Below are positions 46,188 to 56,935 of a stretch of DNA of 64,000 bases, one piece after another. Source of the stretch: Streptococcus pasteurianus (GTDB taxonomy: Bacteria; Bacillota; Bacilli; Lactobacillales; Streptococcaceae); the NCBI RefSeq assembly GCF_004843545.1, contig NZ_CP039457.1:1206501-1270500 (forward strand), given 5' to 3'. The position numbers and the translations under genes were made by a program. How positions within the stretch are numbered: the first letter of the stretch is position 1; each line of letters starts with the position of its first letter. The notes below the pieces were generated by a model that did no database searches, was not told the origin of the DNA, and saw only the letters and a list, made by a program, of their open reading frames with translations.

Positions 46188-46216
46188 ATTATAAATTTTC
46201 TGAAAATTTATGTCAA
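46188..46216 (-). promoter_or_regulatory. gdhA promoter with perfect CodY box
   Basis: Minus strand: TTGACA (46211-46216), 17 bp, TATAAT (46188-46193). The spacer holds AATTTTCTGAAAATT (46194-46208), 15 of 15 matches to AATTTTCWGAAAATT. Bound CodY would exclude RNA polymerase. Confidence 0.94.
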
Positions 46217-46375
46217 GTATTTACCGTACTTTTTTGAAAAAATTCCGTTTTTATGTCATAAAATATAACATCGTTTGTGAAGTTGAGGGCTAGATTTCGT
46301 CATTCTGGCGGACTTTATGTTCTCCTTTTCACGAAAAATATGGTAATATAATGGTATATTATTAGGAGGTATATT

Positions 46376-46873
46376 ATGAAACGTTTATCACTATGGTCAG
46401 GTATTCTAGCACTACTTATTGGTATTTTTCTTTTTGTGCATCCTTTTACCACGACTGCAATGATTGGTTGGATAATCGCTTTATTAGTTTTCATGTCTGG
46501 AATCACCAGCCTTTTGATGTATACCAATAGTGTCGAGCGATCATTTTGGTATTTGTTGCAAAGTATTTTATCTATTATTTTTGGAATTATTCTTCTATCA
46601 AGCTCAGCCATGTCTTTATCGAGTGCTGTTATCACGATTGCTGCTTATTGGATTCTTATTAGCGGCATCCTTCGTTTAATTGGTGGTTTCCAAATGCGTA
46701 AAGCAGGGTTTTATGACGCTAATCGTTTCCTAGGCTCTGCGGTCCTTGCCATTCTTTTAGGACTCTTCCTCCTGCTCAATCCTGCACTTTCAGCTATTTT
46801 TATTGGGCGTCTAACAGGATTACTTTTAATGGCAGTTGGGGGGTCAGGAATCGCCTTTTCATTCCGTATTTAA
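46376..46873 (+). CDS. HdeD/DUF308 family membrane protein
   Basis: 165 aa with six short hydrophobic helices in a repeated pattern (GILALLIGIFLFVHP near residue 10, ILSIIFGIILL near 65, SAVLAILLGLFLLLNP near 130), typical of DUF308. E. coli HdeD has a role in acid resistance, but function in streptococci is unknown. TTAGGAGG lies seven bases before the ATG. Convergent with queF through a shared terminator. Confidence 0.85.
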   Translation: MKRLSLWSGILALLIGIFLFVHPFTTTAMIGWIIALLVFMSGITSLLMYTNSVERSFWYLLQSILSIIFGIILLSSSAMSLSSAVITIAAYWILISGILRLIGGFQMRKAGFYDANRFLGSAVLAILLGLFLLLNPALSAIFIGRLTGLLLMAVGGSGIAFSFRI

Positions 46874-46883
46874 CTATGACTAT

Positions 46884-46919
46884 AAAAAGAACTTCGTTTT
46901 TTTGAACGAAGTTCTTTTT
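46884..46919. terminator. Bidirectional terminator between DUF308 gene and queF
   Basis: AAAAAGAACTTCGTT pairs perfectly with AACGAAGTTCTTTTT. It serves both convergent genes. Confidence 0.9.
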
Positions 46920-46928
46920 AGTTCTCAA

Positions 46929-47420
46929 TTAACGATTATCAATGTTTTCTGGGTACAAGTCGTGATTTATTAGGCGATAATCTGCCATTTTTTCATACTT
47001 GGTATTTGGCTCTCCATAATTAAAATATGGGTCAATTGATAAGCCACCACGTGGTGTAAATTTTCCCCAGACTTCAAGAAAGCGTGGCTGAAGCAAGTCA
47101 ACCAAATCTTTACCAATCGTATTAATACAATTTTCGTGAAAATCACCGTGATTACGGTAGCTGAAAAGGTAAAGTTTCAATGATTTTGATTCCACGCAAA
47201 GTTTATCTGGGATATAAGAAATATAAATCGTTGCAAAATCTGGTTGCCCAGTAATCGGACAAAGTGATGTAAACTCTGGACAATTGAATTTGATAAAGTA
47301 ATCATTGTCAACATGACGATTATCAAATGATTCCAGAATACTTGGGTCGTAATCGTAAGTGTAAGTCGTCTTTTGATTTCCCAAAAGGGTCAAATCTTTC
47401 ATTTCATCTGTTCTAGTCAT
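46929..47420 (-). CDS. queF: NADPH-dependent 7-cyano-7-deazaguanine reductase
   Basis: 163 aa single-domain QueF, which reduces preQ0 to preQ1. The nucleophilic Cys is in [20 protein letters not shown] (about residues 46-65), and the QueF motif [20 protein letters not shown] follows. AAGGAG is six bases before the ATG. Last gene of queC-queD-queE-queF, 12 bp after queE. Confidence 0.97.
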   Translation of the reverse strand: MTRTDEMKDLTLLGNQKTTYTYDYDPSILESFDNRHVDNDYFIKFNCPEFTSLCPITGQPDFATIYISYIPDKLCVESKSLKLYLFSYRNHGDFHENCINTIGKDLVDLLQPRFLEVWGKFTPRGGLSIDPYFNYGEPNTKYEKMADYRLINHDLYPENIDNR

Positions 47421-47432
47421 CTCATTCTCCTT

Positions 47433-48146
47433 TTAAACACCGCGTTGGTTGTCATATAAAAGCGTGTGTAATTGTGGCAACACGCGCACGCTTTGCCATT
47501 CTGGGTCAGTTGCTACTGTCTCCCATAGTTGTCGCAAACGCTCGAGCTGGTGTTCCACGATATTGCCGTTGGCGTGCGGTTCTGGATTACCAGCTGATAA
47601 ATACAAAACATCAGGTTGATAACGTTTTTGAATCATTTTAGCAAATACCAAATCAGCATCATCAAAAACTGGAACTTTAAAGGTGATTTGGTCTTTTTTC
47701 AATTGCGAAACAATAAAATCAAGCGTTTCAAAATTAACCGTCATCTTACTTGACGGTGGCTTGGGACTAAGCGTTACTTGGTCAATGTCCTTTAGCCACG
47801 TTTGCCAGCGCGAGCCTTGCGTTTCAATAGCTAAGGTCACCCCACGTGCCTTTAATTTGGCAACAAGCTCTGCCATATTATTCGCCAATAAACATGGATT
47901 GCCACCTGATAAAGTCACATAATCGTACGTTCCCAATTGGTCAAGCTGCTCAATCACTTCATCAGTAGTCATTCGCTTAGGCTTTTCCGAGCCATCCCAA
48001 GTAAAAGCAGAATCGCACCAATCGCAATGATAGTCACAGCCACCCGTTCTCACAAACATGGTCTTTTGCCCAATTGCTCTGCCCTCGCCTTGAAAAGTTG
48101 GACCAAAAATTTCAAGAATCGGAAGGGTTAACTGACGTTTAGTCAT
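47433..48146 (-). CDS. queE: 7-carboxy-7-deazaguanine synthase
   Basis: 237 aa radical SAM enzyme that makes CDG from carboxytetrahydropterin. The cluster motif is GGCDYHCDWCDSAF (CxxxCxxC), followed by VTLSGGNPCLL (SAM binding) and AIETQGSRWQ. Start at 48146 (MTKRQLTLPILEIFGPTFQG) lies inside the end of queD with an eight-bp overlap; the longer in-frame start is not supported. Confidence 0.96.
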   Translation of the reverse strand: MTKRQLTLPILEIFGPTFQGEGRAIGQKTMFVRTGGCDYHCDWCDSAFTWDGSEKPKRMTTDEVIEQLDQLGTYDYVTLSGGNPCLLANNMAELVAKLKARGVTLAIETQGSRWQTWLKDIDQVTLSPKPPSSKMTVNFETLDFIVSQLKKDQITFKVPVFDDADLVFAKMIQKRYQPDVLYLSAGNPEPHANGNIVEHQLERLRQLWETVATDPEWQSVRVLPQLHTLLYDNQRGV

Positions 48147-48585
48147 CAAGCTCCCACTCCCTCCTAAATTCCGCAAATGATGTCGGCGTTTCATACAAGC
48201 GGACATATTCTACACGAATCTCACGTTCTTTTGGCAAATACTGCGCGACTTGCTTAAAAATCCAGTAAACCATATTTTCTGCTGTAGTGTTCATGTAGGG
48301 CAGGCTTTCATTAAGGTAATGGTGGTCTAAACTTGGTTCCAAATGTTTTTTGTAAATCTGTTTGAGGTCGCCAAAATCAACTGCCATACCACGGTCATCA
48401 AGCAGTCCAGAAACCGCAATTTGCAAACGATAAGTATGCCCATGCAAAGCCTTACATTTACCATCATAATTGAACAAATGGTGTGCCGCATCAAAGGTGA
48501 ATTCTTTTGAAACCATGACACGACGTGGGCAATAAACCAAGGATTCACCAGTTGGGACTTTTAGCTCTTTTGGTATTTCAAACAT
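48139..48585 (-). CDS. queD: 6-carboxytetrahydropterin synthase
   Basis: 148 aa PTPS-family enzyme. The zinc His residues are in FDAAHHLFNYDGKCKALHGH (HH and HGH), with the catalytic Cys in the same stretch; VDFGDLKQI and LDHHYLN are also conserved. It uses dihydroneopterin triphosphate from GTP cyclohydrolase, which is not in this window. The start overlaps the queC stop as TAATG. Confidence 0.96.
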   Translation of the reverse strand: MFEIPKELKVPTGESLVYCPRRVMVSKEFTFDAAHHLFNYDGKCKALHGHTYRLQIAVSGLLDDRGMAVDFGDLKQIYKKHLEPSLDHHYLNESLPYMNTTAENMVYWIFKQVAQYLPKEREIRVEYVRLYETPTSFAEFRREWELDD

Positions 48586-49238
48586 TAGGCTTGCCCTTTC
48601 TTTGCAAGGTATTTTTCAAGACCTGCCTGACGAAGCTTGCAAGCAGGACATTCACCGCAACCACTTCCTTTAATGCCGTTGTAGCACGTTAGCGTATTTT
48701 CTCGAACATAATCAAATTTGCCAAGTTGGTCAGCTAATTCCCATGTTTCTGACTTATCAAGCCACATCAGCGGTGTTTGAATAACAAAATTATAATCCAT
48801 TGCCAAATTCAGCGTAACATTGAGTGATTTGACAAAGGCATCACGACAGTCTGGATAACCTGAAAAGTCCGTTTCACAAACGCCAGTAATAATGTCTGTG
48901 ATACCAAGACGCTTCGCCAGCACAGCTGCAAACGATAAAAACAAATGATTTCGACCATCAACAAAAGTATTTGGCAAATCATCGTCTGGATTTTCGATTA
49001 CAATATCACGAGTCAAGGCATTTTCAGTTAATTGTCCTAATAAAGACATGTCTAGCAAATGGTTTTTAACCCCTTGTTCGGCAGCGATGTGTTTGGCTAC
49101 TTCAATTTCCAAACTGTGACGTTGACCATAATTAAACGTGACAGTTTCCACGTGGTCGTAATGTTTCAAAGCCCAAAACAGGCAAGTTGTTGAATCTTGT
49201 CCGCCACTAAAGACGACAAGTGCAGATTGACGTTTCAT
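48585..49238 (-). CDS. queC: 7-cyano-7-deazaguanine synthase
   Basis: 217 aa ATP-dependent enzyme that converts CDG to preQ0. PP-loop [20 protein letters not shown] near the N-terminus and the zinc motif [20 protein letters not shown] near the C-terminus are intact. The start at 49238 follows GAGGAG by five bases, which excludes the longer in-frame start at 49319. First gene of the queuosine precursor operon, behind a leader with an intrinsic terminator. Confidence 0.97.
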   Translation of the reverse strand: MKRQSALVVFSGGQDSTTCLFWALKHYDHVETVTFNYGQRHSLEIEVAKHIAAEQGVKNHLLDMSLLGQLTENALTRDIVIENPDDDLPNTFVDGRNHLFLSFAAVLAKRLGITDIITGVCETDFSGYPDCRDAFVKSLNVTLNLAMDYNFVIQTPLMWLDKSETWELADQLGKFDYVRENTLTCYNGIKGSGCGECPACKLRQAGLEKYLAKKGQA

Positions 49239-49271
49239 CTTATCTCCTCTATATCTTTTCAGATATTTGGG

Positions 49272-49405
49272 CAAAAGAAAAGCCCTCATGGGAATCCACA
49301 AGGGCGCTAATTCAGTCATTAGGCTGGTTTTTTTTAGCGATGGCTTTTCCCAAACATCGTTATTATTAACATTACTATCATATCATCTTTGCAACAGATA
49401 TTCAA
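49272..49405 (-). promoter_or_regulatory. queCDEF promoter and leader with terminator (candidate riboswitch/attenuator)
   Basis: Minus strand: -35 TTGAAT (49400-49405), 17 bp, -10 TATGAT (49377-49382). Near the expected RNA 5' end is a hairpin CGATG/CATCG (49355-49359 with 49338-49342) with a 12-nt loop and an A-rich tail CTAAAAAAAACCAGC. A clear intrinsic terminator follows: GCCCT-ATGG/CCAC-AGGGC (49282-49305) then TTTTCTTTT, 34 bp before queC. The layout fits a preQ1 riboswitch, but the exact class I core (AAAACUA tail) is not matched. Confidence 0.6.
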
Positions 49406-49428
49406 TGACTAAAAAATGCAAGAATAAG

Positions 49429-49464
49429 AAAACAGGACTTGCTTAAAATAAAATCCTGTTTTTT
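49429..49464 (-). terminator. Terminator after the exporter pair
   Basis: AAAACAGGA pairs with TCCTGTTTT; both strands show T-runs. It lies 25 bp after the stop of the gene at 49489. Confidence 0.72.
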
Positions 49465-49488
49465 ATTAATAATTATCACCAAGATAGC

Positions 49489-51258
49489 TTATTTGTTTTT
49501 AGTAAACTGGCTATTGTAAAGATCGTAATAGAAACCTTTAGCAGCTAGTAAGCTTTCATGATTGCCTTGTTCAATGATTTGACCATTGTTAAGCACCAAA
49601 ATCTTATCAGCCTCTTGAATGGTTGATAGGCGGTGAGCAATGACAAAGCTTGTACGCCCTTCCATTAATTTAGCCATAGCCTTTTGAATCAATAATTCCA
49701 AACGTGTGTCAACAGATGACGTTGCTTCGTCCAAAATCAAGATTTTAGGGTCAGCAAGCAAGGCACGCGCAATGGTTAACAATTGTTTTTGACCAAGCGA
49801 TACGTTACTTGATTCTTGGTTCATTTCCATATTGTAACCACCAGGTAGCGTGCGAATAAAGTGGTCAACATTGGCAGCTTTAGCAGCCTCAACAACCTCT
49901 TCATCTGTCGCATCCAAGTTTCCAAAACGGAGATTTTCCTTGATACTTGCCTCATAGAGCCACGCATCTTGCAAGACCATTCCAAATTGTTTTCGATATT
50001 CTTGACGTGACAAGTTGCGAATATCATGCCCATCAATTTTAATCGAACCAGAGGTAACGTCGTAGAATCGCATTAAAAGATTAATCAGCGTTGTCTTACC
50101 AGCTCCTGTTGGACCAACAATCGCCACCATTTCACCTGGTTTGACATCAAGATTGAAATTTTGAATCAATGGTTTGTCTGCCACGTATTGGAAGGAAACA
50201 TTTTCAAAGCTAACTTGACCTGTTAAATCATGTGTCAAATGCTCTGTTACATCAGCAACTTCTTCTGGTTCATCTAGAACTTCAAAGATACGGTCAAGTG
50301 ATGACTTGGCACTTTGAAGAATACTTGCCAACTGTGTAATGGTTTGAACGGGTTGACTGACTTGCCAAACGTATTGAACGAAAGCTTGCATATTACCAAC
50401 CGTCAAGTTCCCAGAAAGAACTTGCAAAGCTCCCAAAACTGCCACAATCAGGTAAGCCATATCAGAAATTGCACTAAGAACTGGCATCATAATTCCTGAA
50501 ATAAAACTTGCCTTGAAACCAACTTCTTGCAAATTTTGAGTGATTTCACGAAATTCTTCACTTGAAATTTCTTCACGACCATAAAGTTTGATAACGTTAA
50601 AGCCAGTTAGATTTTCCTGAACAAAACCGTTCATATCACCAAGAGCGTCAGCTTGTTTTTTGAAATAGGGTTGAGATTTTTTCAAAATAAACTGAGCACT
50701 GATATAAGTGATTGGAATGATTAAAATAACCACCAAAGCCAAACGCCAATTGAGATAAAGCACCATGCAAATAACCAAGAAAATGGTTAAGAAGGCGTTG
50801 ATAATCTGAAGAAAGCTTTGTTGTAAAGCGTTTGAAACTGTTTCAACATCTGACGTAAAACGCCCCAAGACATTTCCGAATTGTTGACTGTCAAAATAAG
50901 AAACTGGAATTTTATTGATTTTTTCACTTAAATCTCGGCGCAAATCATGAATACTTTTTTGCACAGCGTCAGTCATGAAATAGTTTGACCAATAGCTTCC
51001 TAGCTCATAACCCAAACCTCGCAAGAAATAAAGAGCTAAAATCATTGCAATATAAGAAATATTGATATGAGCACCTGCTACACCGTGCGCCATGTCAAGA
51101 AGGTTTGCCGTCAATTCTGTAATGGCAAGCCCTAAAATAAAAGGTTCCAATACACTCATGACACTGCTGAAAACTTTCAAGAAAACGGCAAGAAAAAGCG
51201 CACCTTTATATTGTTGGAGATAATCCCATAAACGTAGAAAAACATTGCGTTTTGACAT
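49489..51258 (-). CDS. Heterodimeric multidrug ABC exporter subunit (consensus Walker B)
   Basis: 589 aa, six helices plus NBD. Walker A VGPTGAGKTTLINLLMRFYD, Walker B ILILDEATSSVDTR with catalytic Glu, but the signature is NVSLGQKQLLT, degenerate. The partner gene immediately upstream has the complementary defect. Closest general types are LmrCD/PatAB-like drug exporters. It is about as far from the RcrPQ pair in order as expected for an ancient duplication; substrates unknown. Confidence 0.9.
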   Translation of the reverse strand: MSKRNVFLRLWDYLQQYKGALFLAVFLKVFSSVMSVLEPFILGLAITELTANLLDMAHGVAGAHINISYIAMILALYFLRGLGYELGSYWSNYFMTDAVQKSIHDLRRDLSEKINKIPVSYFDSQQFGNVLGRFTSDVETVSNALQQSFLQIINAFLTIFLVICMVLYLNWRLALVVILIIPITYISAQFILKKSQPYFKKQADALGDMNGFVQENLTGFNVIKLYGREEISSEEFREITQNLQEVGFKASFISGIMMPVLSAISDMAYLIVAVLGALQVLSGNLTVGNMQAFVQYVWQVSQPVQTITQLASILQSAKSSLDRIFEVLDEPEEVADVTEHLTHDLTGQVSFENVSFQYVADKPLIQNFNLDVKPGEMVAIVGPTGAGKTTLINLLMRFYDVTSGSIKIDGHDIRNLSRQEYRKQFGMVLQDAWLYEASIKENLRFGNLDATDEEVVEAAKAANVDHFIRTLPGGYNMEMNQESSNVSLGQKQLLTIARALLADPKILILDEATSSVDTRLELLIQKAMAKLMEGRTSFVIAHRLSTIQEADKILVLNNGQIIEQGNHESLLAAKGFYYDLYNSQFTKNK

Positions 51259-51260
51259 TG

Positions 51261-53000
51261 TTATTCTCCTTTCATCTCATCTGCATTTTTCAATTGTGAG
51301 TTAGCAATTTCACGATAAATCGTGTTTGTTTGCATCAATTCATCGTGTGTGCCACGTCCCACAATTTCACCTTTATCGAGTACAATAATTTGATCAGCAT
51401 CCATGATAGTTCCCACACGTTGTGCCACAATAAGGACGGTTGCTTCTTGAGTGACTTCTTTCAAACGCGTACGCAATTGCGCATCCGTCTTGTAATCAAG
51501 AGCCGAGAAAGAATCATCAAAAATATAAATATCAGGTTTCTTAACAACTGCACGCGCAATGGACAACCGTTGTTTTTGTCCTCCTGATAAATTGCTTCCG
51601 CCTTCTGCCAAATGTGTTTGGTAACGCTCATCACGGCTTTCGATAAATTCCTTAGCTTGTGCAACATCTGCTGCTTCTTGCAATTCATCAACTGTTGCAT
51701 CCGTTTTACCGTATTTTAGATTTTCGGCAATAGTTCCCGTAAACAAAAGCGCTTTTTGAGGAATAAAACCAATCTTCTGACGTAGAGCTTTCAATTGATA
51801 GTCTCTAACATCAACACCGTCAACCAAAATTTTACCAAGTGTGACATCGTAAAAACGTGGAATCAGATTAACCAGAGAAGATTTCCCAGAACCTGTTGAA
51901 CCGATAAAGGCAATAGTTTCCCCAGGCTTGGCTTTAAAGGAAATGTCTTTTAAAACTGGACTTTCTGTCTCACCAGGGTAAGCAAAAGTCACCTTGTCAA
52001 ATTCCAAATAACCTTTTGTTTCAGTCTCAGTCACACCATTTTCATTAGGAGTAATTGAAATTGGCATTGCCATAACTTCTGAAATACGCTCGCTTGAGAC
52101 AACAACACGAGGATACATGGTAAAGAGATTGGCAAAAAGTAAGAATGAAAAGAGCGCATGGAAGCCATAGTCAATAAAAGCAACCAAATTACCAATCTGC
52201 AAATCACCTCTTGAGAGCGGATTCAAGGCAAACCAAACAATGGCAACAATCATTGAGATGATGATAAAGACAAATGATGGCTCTGTTAAACCAGTTAGCT
52301 TGAACAGCCGACTTGAAATGCCTTTATATTCTTCGTTTTTACTATCAAAGCGTTCTTCTTGAAAATCTTCTCTGGCAAAGGCGCGAATGACACGTAAACC
52401 AGTCAAATTTTCACGAACATATTGGTTAATTTTATCAAGAGTGCCTTGTTGTTTTTCAGATAGAGGCCGTGTATGTGTCGCGACGTAATAAACCACAAGT
52501 ACCAAAAAGGGAATAGCCACCGCAACAATCCATGCTAAAGACGGACTTGTTACCAAAATCATGACAACACTAAAAATAATCATGAGCGGTGTCACAACCC
52601 CCATACGCAAAGATTGTTCAGCAAATTGCATAAGAATAAAAGCATCGCTTGTCATGCGAGTGACAAGTGATGACACACCAATTTGTTCGTATTCATGGTG
52701 TGAGTATTCCTGCAATTTATCATACATGTCATTACGCATGTCTTTAATCATATTAGTTGTGATTTTTCCTGCCGCATAAGCCAGAGTAACACGACCAATC
52801 GCTCCAACAATAATCACGATAAACATGACAATTGCCCAGAAATAAACCTTATCTTTATTTCCAGTTGTTATCCCTTGGTCAATCATACGAGCTAGTGCTG
52901 TTGGCAAACCAAGATTAACCACGACAAATGTAAAAGCTCCTAACACATCCAAAATGAGCCATTTGGGATATTTTTTCAAATAAGTCCAAACTAGTTTCAT
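51261..53000 (-). CDS. Heterodimeric multidrug ABC exporter subunit (degenerate Walker B)
   Basis: 579 aa half-transporter. The NBD has Walker A GSTGSGKSSLVNLIPRFYD, intact signature NLSGGQKQRLSIARAVV, and Walker B IYIFDDSFSALD with Asp for Glu. It pairs with the gene two bp downstream. No regulator is adjacent, unlike the rcr locus. The upstream 78 bp before the next gene contain only a short hairpin (near 53057). Confidence 0.9.
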   Translation of the reverse strand: MKLVWTYLKKYPKWLILDVLGAFTFVVVNLGLPTALARMIDQGITTGNKDKVYFWAIVMFIVIIVGAIGRVTLAYAAGKITTNMIKDMRNDMYDKLQEYSHHEYEQIGVSSLVTRMTSDAFILMQFAEQSLRMGVVTPLMIIFSVVMILVTSPSLAWIVAVAIPFLVLVVYYVATHTRPLSEKQQGTLDKINQYVRENLTGLRVIRAFAREDFQEERFDSKNEEYKGISSRLFKLTGLTEPSFVFIIISMIVAIVWFALNPLSRGDLQIGNLVAFIDYGFHALFSFLLFANLFTMYPRVVVSSERISEVMAMPISITPNENGVTETETKGYLEFDKVTFAYPGETESPVLKDISFKAKPGETIAFIGSTGSGKSSLVNLIPRFYDVTLGKILVDGVDVRDYQLKALRQKIGFIPQKALLFTGTIAENLKYGKTDATVDELQEAADVAQAKEFIESRDERYQTHLAEGGSNLSGGQKQRLSIARAVVKKPDIYIFDDSFSALDYKTDAQLRTRLKEVTQEATVLIVAQRVGTIMDADQIIVLDKGEIVGRGTHDELMQTNTIYREIANSQLKNADEMKGE

Positions 53001-53078
53001 AGTAACTTTCCCTTCTAATCTGTTTCTCTATTTTTAAGTAACGAAATACCTTCTTTCTGCAAGAAAGAGTGACTGGGC

Positions 53079-54950
53079 TTATTCAGCTAAGTTACTCAAA
53101 TAATCATATCTTTCATATTTTTCAAGTAGGGTTTCATTAGCTTTGTCTAATGAACGTTGAAGCTCTGCTAGTTTGCCATAATCACTGGCATTTTCCTGCA
53201 TTTGCGCTTCAATAGTGTCGATATCCTCTTCAAATTTGGCAATCTCATCTTCAATGACTTCCCACTCTTGTTTTTCAAAGTAAGACATGCGTTTTTTCTT
53301 CGTTTTTTCCTTCTCAGTCTTTTGTGAGAACGCTTTTTTAGCTTGTTCCGCTACGGCATTTTCTTCAAACGCTTTTTCATCAAGATAATCCGTATAATTT
53401 CCGAAGAATTCACGAACATGACCATTTTCAAACGCCAAGATTTTATTAGTCACTTTGTCAAGGAAATAACGGTCGTGACTAACCGTGATAACTGGTCCTG
53501 AGAATGTTTGCAAGAAACTTTCTATAACTGTCAAGGTTGCAATATCAAGGTCATTGGTTGGTTCGTCAAGAAGAAGCACATTTGGTTTTTCAATCAAAAT
53601 TTTCAACAAGTAAAGGCGTTTTTTCTCACCACCAGATAATTTTGAAATCAATGTGCCATGTGTTGAACGTGGGAATAAGAATTGTTCTAACAAATCTGTG
53701 ACACTTGTTGTTCCAACGCTTGTTTTGACCTCATCTGCTACTTCTTGCAAATAATTGATGACACGTTTATTTTCATCCATGTCTTTTGTCAATTGTGAGA
53801 AATAGCCAATACGAACCGTTTCACCAATTTCAAGATTCCCAATTGTCGGCTGCAAATCACCATTTATCAAATTAAGAAGCGTTGATTTTCCGACACCGTT
53901 ATCACCAACAATTCCGATTCGGTCTTTATTTTGCACCAAAAAGTTAAAGTCAGTCAAAATCTGTTTATCAGGATAAGCAAAGGAAACATTCTCAAAATTG
54001 ATAACTTTTTTACCGATTCGGCTTGTTTCAAAATTAATCTCAAGCTCTGTTGATTGTGTCGCTCCTGACAAATCAGTCTTCAACTCGTTGAAACGATTGA
54101 TACGAGCTTGCTGTTTTGTCGCACGCGCTTGTGGTTGCGTACGCATCCAAGCTAATTCTTGCTTGTAAAGTTGTTTTTTCTTGTGAAGCGTTGCAGCATC
54201 ACGCTCATCTTTCTCCGCACGCAAACGCACATAATCTTGATAATTTCCTTGATATTCAGTCAATTGACTATTAGCCAATTCAAAAATACGCGTTGCCACA
54301 TTATCCAAGAAATAACGGTCGTGGGTGATGAAAAGTACCGTTTTCTTAGAATTTTTTAGGAAATTCGTCAACCAAGCAATGGTATCAATATCCAAGTGGT
54401 TGGTTGGCTCGTCCAATAATAACAAGTCTGCATCATTTAACAAAACTTGCGCCAACTGAACACGACGACGAAGTCCACCAGACAAAGCACCAACTTTTTG
54501 TGACAAGTCGTCCAAACCTAGCTTCGTAAGAACAGTTTTGACTTCACTCTCAATCGCCCAAGCATCAAGCGAATCCATCTCTGCCATGACTTTTTCAAGT
54601 TTAGCTTGATTGGCTTCGTTGTAATCAGCCATCAAGGTCTCATAGGTCTTAATCAAAGTCATCTCACGCAAATCAGACGACAAAACTGTATCCAAAATAG
54701 TTTTATCATCATCAAATTCAGGCTCTTGGGTCAAATAAGCAATTTTATAACCGTTCTTAGCTGCAAACGGCGACACATCGCCATCAAAGCCAAGACGACC
54801 AGAAATGACATCAAGGAGCGTTGTTTTCCCCGTTCCATTGACACCAATAATCCCAATGCGGTCAAAATCATGAATAATAAAGGAAATATCACGAAAAACA
54901 GTCTTATCACCGACTGATTTTGTTAAGTGTTCTACGATAAAATCACTCAT
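53079..54950 (-). CDS. ABC-F ATPase, Uup-like
   Basis: 623 aa, two NBDs and no membrane helices. Walker [20 protein letters not shown] (first) and [19 protein letters not shown] (second); signatures [17 protein letters not shown] and [17 protein letters not shown]; the linker between them (P-site tRNA interaction motif) has [22 protein letters not shown]-terminal coiled coil ([20 protein letters not shown]) is Uup-like and may bind DNA or RNA. ABC-F proteins act on ribosomes. Overlaps cca by four bp as the last gene of the operon. Confidence 0.92.
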   Translation of the reverse strand: MSDFIVEHLTKSVGDKTVFRDISFIIHDFDRIGIIGVNGTGKTTLLDVISGRLGFDGDVSPFAAKNGYKIAYLTQEPEFDDDKTILDTVLSSDLREMTLIKTYETLMADYNEANQAKLEKVMAEMDSLDAWAIESEVKTVLTKLGLDDLSQKVGALSGGLRRRVQLAQVLLNDADLLLLDEPTNHLDIDTIAWLTNFLKNSKKTVLFITHDRYFLDNVATRIFELANSQLTEYQGNYQDYVRLRAEKDERDAATLHKKKQLYKQELAWMRTQPQARATKQQARINRFNELKTDLSGATQSTELEINFETSRIGKKVINFENVSFAYPDKQILTDFNFLVQNKDRIGIVGDNGVGKSTLLNLINGDLQPTIGNLEIGETVRIGYFSQLTKDMDENKRVINYLQEVADEVKTSVGTTSVTDLLEQFLFPRSTHGTLISKLSGGEKKRLYLLKILIEKPNVLLLDEPTNDLDIATLTVIESFLQTFSGPVITVSHDRYFLDKVTNKILAFENGHVREFFGNYTDYLDEKAFEENAVAEQAKKAFSQKTEKEKTKKKRMSYFEKQEWEVIEDEIAKFEEDIDTIEAQMQENASDYGKLAELQRSLDKANETLLEKYERYDYLSNLAE

Positions 54951-56152
54951 TTGTTTTCCTTTCTAATAAAGTCAAAAATAGCTTCTTTGTCATTGGCAAG
55001 CTCACCAAGAACAATTTTTTCCTCGATTTCTTTTAATACCTGCCCTAATTCTGGACCAGGTTTGTATTGTAATTCTTTGATTAAAACTCCGCCATTGATA
55101 ACAATTTCGTGTTTATCATGAATGGTTAATTCTTTATCTAAACGCTCAATACGTTTAAAATCAACTGGCAAACCATAACCAGCACGCAAATCTTCTGCTT
55201 GTTCAATCAAACAACTGCCATAACGGTACATTTCCATCTTATCAAGCTCATTTTCTAGACGGAAACGGTAAATCGCCACAATCTGTTCGACATCTTTTTG
55301 AAATTGACTTGATGTTTTCCATGCTTTCAAAAAGACACGAACGTCTTTGACATCTAAAGCTAATAGCAAAGCTGCCCAAGCTTGTTCAGACGTTTTAAAG
55401 TGATAATTACAAGCCAAATCGTCAAGTAATTGCTGTAAATTGTCATGAGCATTCTCAAGATATGGTAAATATTTTTGAGCTTGACTAGTAATCATGGCTT
55501 TAATCCCTTTACGCCAGAAAGGTGCCATCAATAATTTATCAAATTCAATAAAAGAGCGCTCTACCGAAATTTTTTCAAGTAAGGGCGCATGTGCTGCCAT
55601 AGCAGTAAACGTATCAGGTTCAATATCAAAATCAAGACTAGCCGCAAAGCGGAAACCGCGCATAATACGCAGCGCATCTTCGTTAAAACGCTCCGCAGGA
55701 TTTCCCACCGCACGTAATAACTTAGCTTCCAAATCTGCCAAACCGTTGAATTTATCAATAATTAAACCTGTCTCATCAAGTGCAAAAGCATTGACTGTAA
55801 AATCACGGCGTTTCAAATCTTCCTCTAGAGAACGAACAAATGACACGCTGCTAGGTCTGCGGTAATCCACGTAAACATCTTCTGTACGGAAAGTAGTGAT
55901 TTCATACTCGCCACCTTCTTCTAAAACAAGAACTGTGCCATGCTCAATCCCAACATCAACCGTACGATGAAAAATGCTCTTTGTCTCTTCTGGATAAGAA
56001 CTTGTTGCAATATCAACGTCGTGAATCGGACGATTTAGTAAAACATCACGAACGCTACCACCGACAAAATAAGCTTCGTAGCCAGCTTCGCGAATTTTTT
56101 TCAAGATTGGTAAAGCCTCCTGAAATTCAGAAGGCAGATTGTTTAATTTCAT
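54947..56152 (-). CDS. cca: CCA-adding tRNA nucleotidyltransferase
   Basis: 401 aa class II enzyme that builds or repairs the 3' CCA of tRNA. Catalytic motif [20 protein letters not shown] with the two Asp (about residues 29-48), then [33 protein letters not shown]. Overlaps dapB and the ABC-F gene by four bp each (ATGA-type coupling). Confidence 0.97.
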   Translation of the reverse strand: MKLNNLPSEFQEALPILKKIREAGYEAYFVGGSVRDVLLNRPIHDVDIATSSYPEETKSIFHRTVDVGIEHGTVLVLEEGGEYEITTFRTEDVYVDYRRPSSVSFVRSLEEDLKRRDFTVNAFALDETGLIIDKFNGLADLEAKLLRAVGNPAERFNEDALRIMRGFRFAASLDFDIEPDTFTAMAAHAPLLEKISVERSFIEFDKLLMAPFWRKGIKAMITSQAQKYLPYLENAHDNLQQLLDDLACNYHFKTSEQAWAALLLALDVKDVRVFLKAWKTSSQFQKDVEQIVAIYRFRLENELDKMEMYRYGSCLIEQAEDLRAGYGLPVDFKRIERLDKELTIHDKHEIVINGGVLIKELQYKPGPELGQVLKEIEEKIVLGELANDKEAIFDFIRKENK

Positions 56153-56916
56153 AGTAATTTTTCCAAACCATAAACGAGTTTATCTCGTTTGACAACTGCT
56201 TTAATTCCAATATTAACACCACTCATAAACGAAATACGATCATAAGAATCATGACGAAGTGTTAATCCCTCACCTTGGGCACCGAAGATGACTTCTTGGT
56301 GCGCAACCAATCCAGGTAAACGAACACTATGGATACGCATACCATCAAAATCAGCTCCACGCGCTCCTTTTAACGTTTCAACTTCATCTGCAGCCCCTTG
56401 TTTTTTAGGTTGACGAACTTCACGAATCAATTCCGCTGTTTTCACAGCTGTACCTGAAGGAGCATCTTTCTTATTGTCATGATGTAGTTCAATGATTTCA
56501 AGGTCCGGAAAATATTTGGCAGCCTTAGCGGCAAATTCCATGAGTAAAATAGCACCAATTGCAAAGTTTGGAGCAATCAAACCACCTGTTTTCTTTTCTT
56601 CAGAAAGAGCGATTAATTCAGCGATTTCATCTTCTGAAAATCCTGTCGTTCCAACAACGGGAGCGAAGCCATTTTCCAAAGCAAAGCGGGTATTTTCATA
56701 AGCAACTGCTGGCATAGTAAAATCAACCCAAACATCTGCATCAAACCCAACTAATTGTGATTTGTCTGTAAATACTGGAACACCGTCCACGTCTGATTCT
56801 GTCGCAAATGGGTCAAGTAATGCGGCTAAGGCTAATTCGTCATCTCCCTTAACCATATTAACTGCTGCTGAGCCCATTCGTCCTTTAAAACCTGCAATGA
56901 TAACTTTAATACTCAT
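56149..56916 (-). CDS. dapB: 4-hydroxy-tetrahydrodipicolinate reductase
   Basis: 255 aa NAD(P)H enzyme of the lysine/diaminopimelate pathway; lysine is needed for streptococcal peptidoglycan cross-bridges. Cofactor motif [20 protein letters not shown], the [11 protein letters not shown] loop, the catalytic motif [20 protein letters not shown], and a C-terminal binding region. Follows degV by 19 bp and overlaps cca by four bp. Confidence 0.97.
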   Translation of the reverse strand: MSIKVIIAGFKGRMGSAAVNMVKGDDELALAALLDPFATESDVDGVPVFTDKSQLVGFDADVWVDFTMPAVAYENTRFALENGFAPVVGTTGFSEDEIAELIALSEEKKTGGLIAPNFAIGAILLMEFAAKAAKYFPDLEIIELHHDNKKDAPSGTAVKTAELIREVRQPKKQGAADEVETLKGARGADFDGMRIHSVRLPGLVAHQEVIFGAQGEGLTLRHDSYDRISFMSGVNIGIKAVVKRDKLVYGLEKLL

Positions 56917-56935
56917 GTTTTTTCCTCTCTAACAC

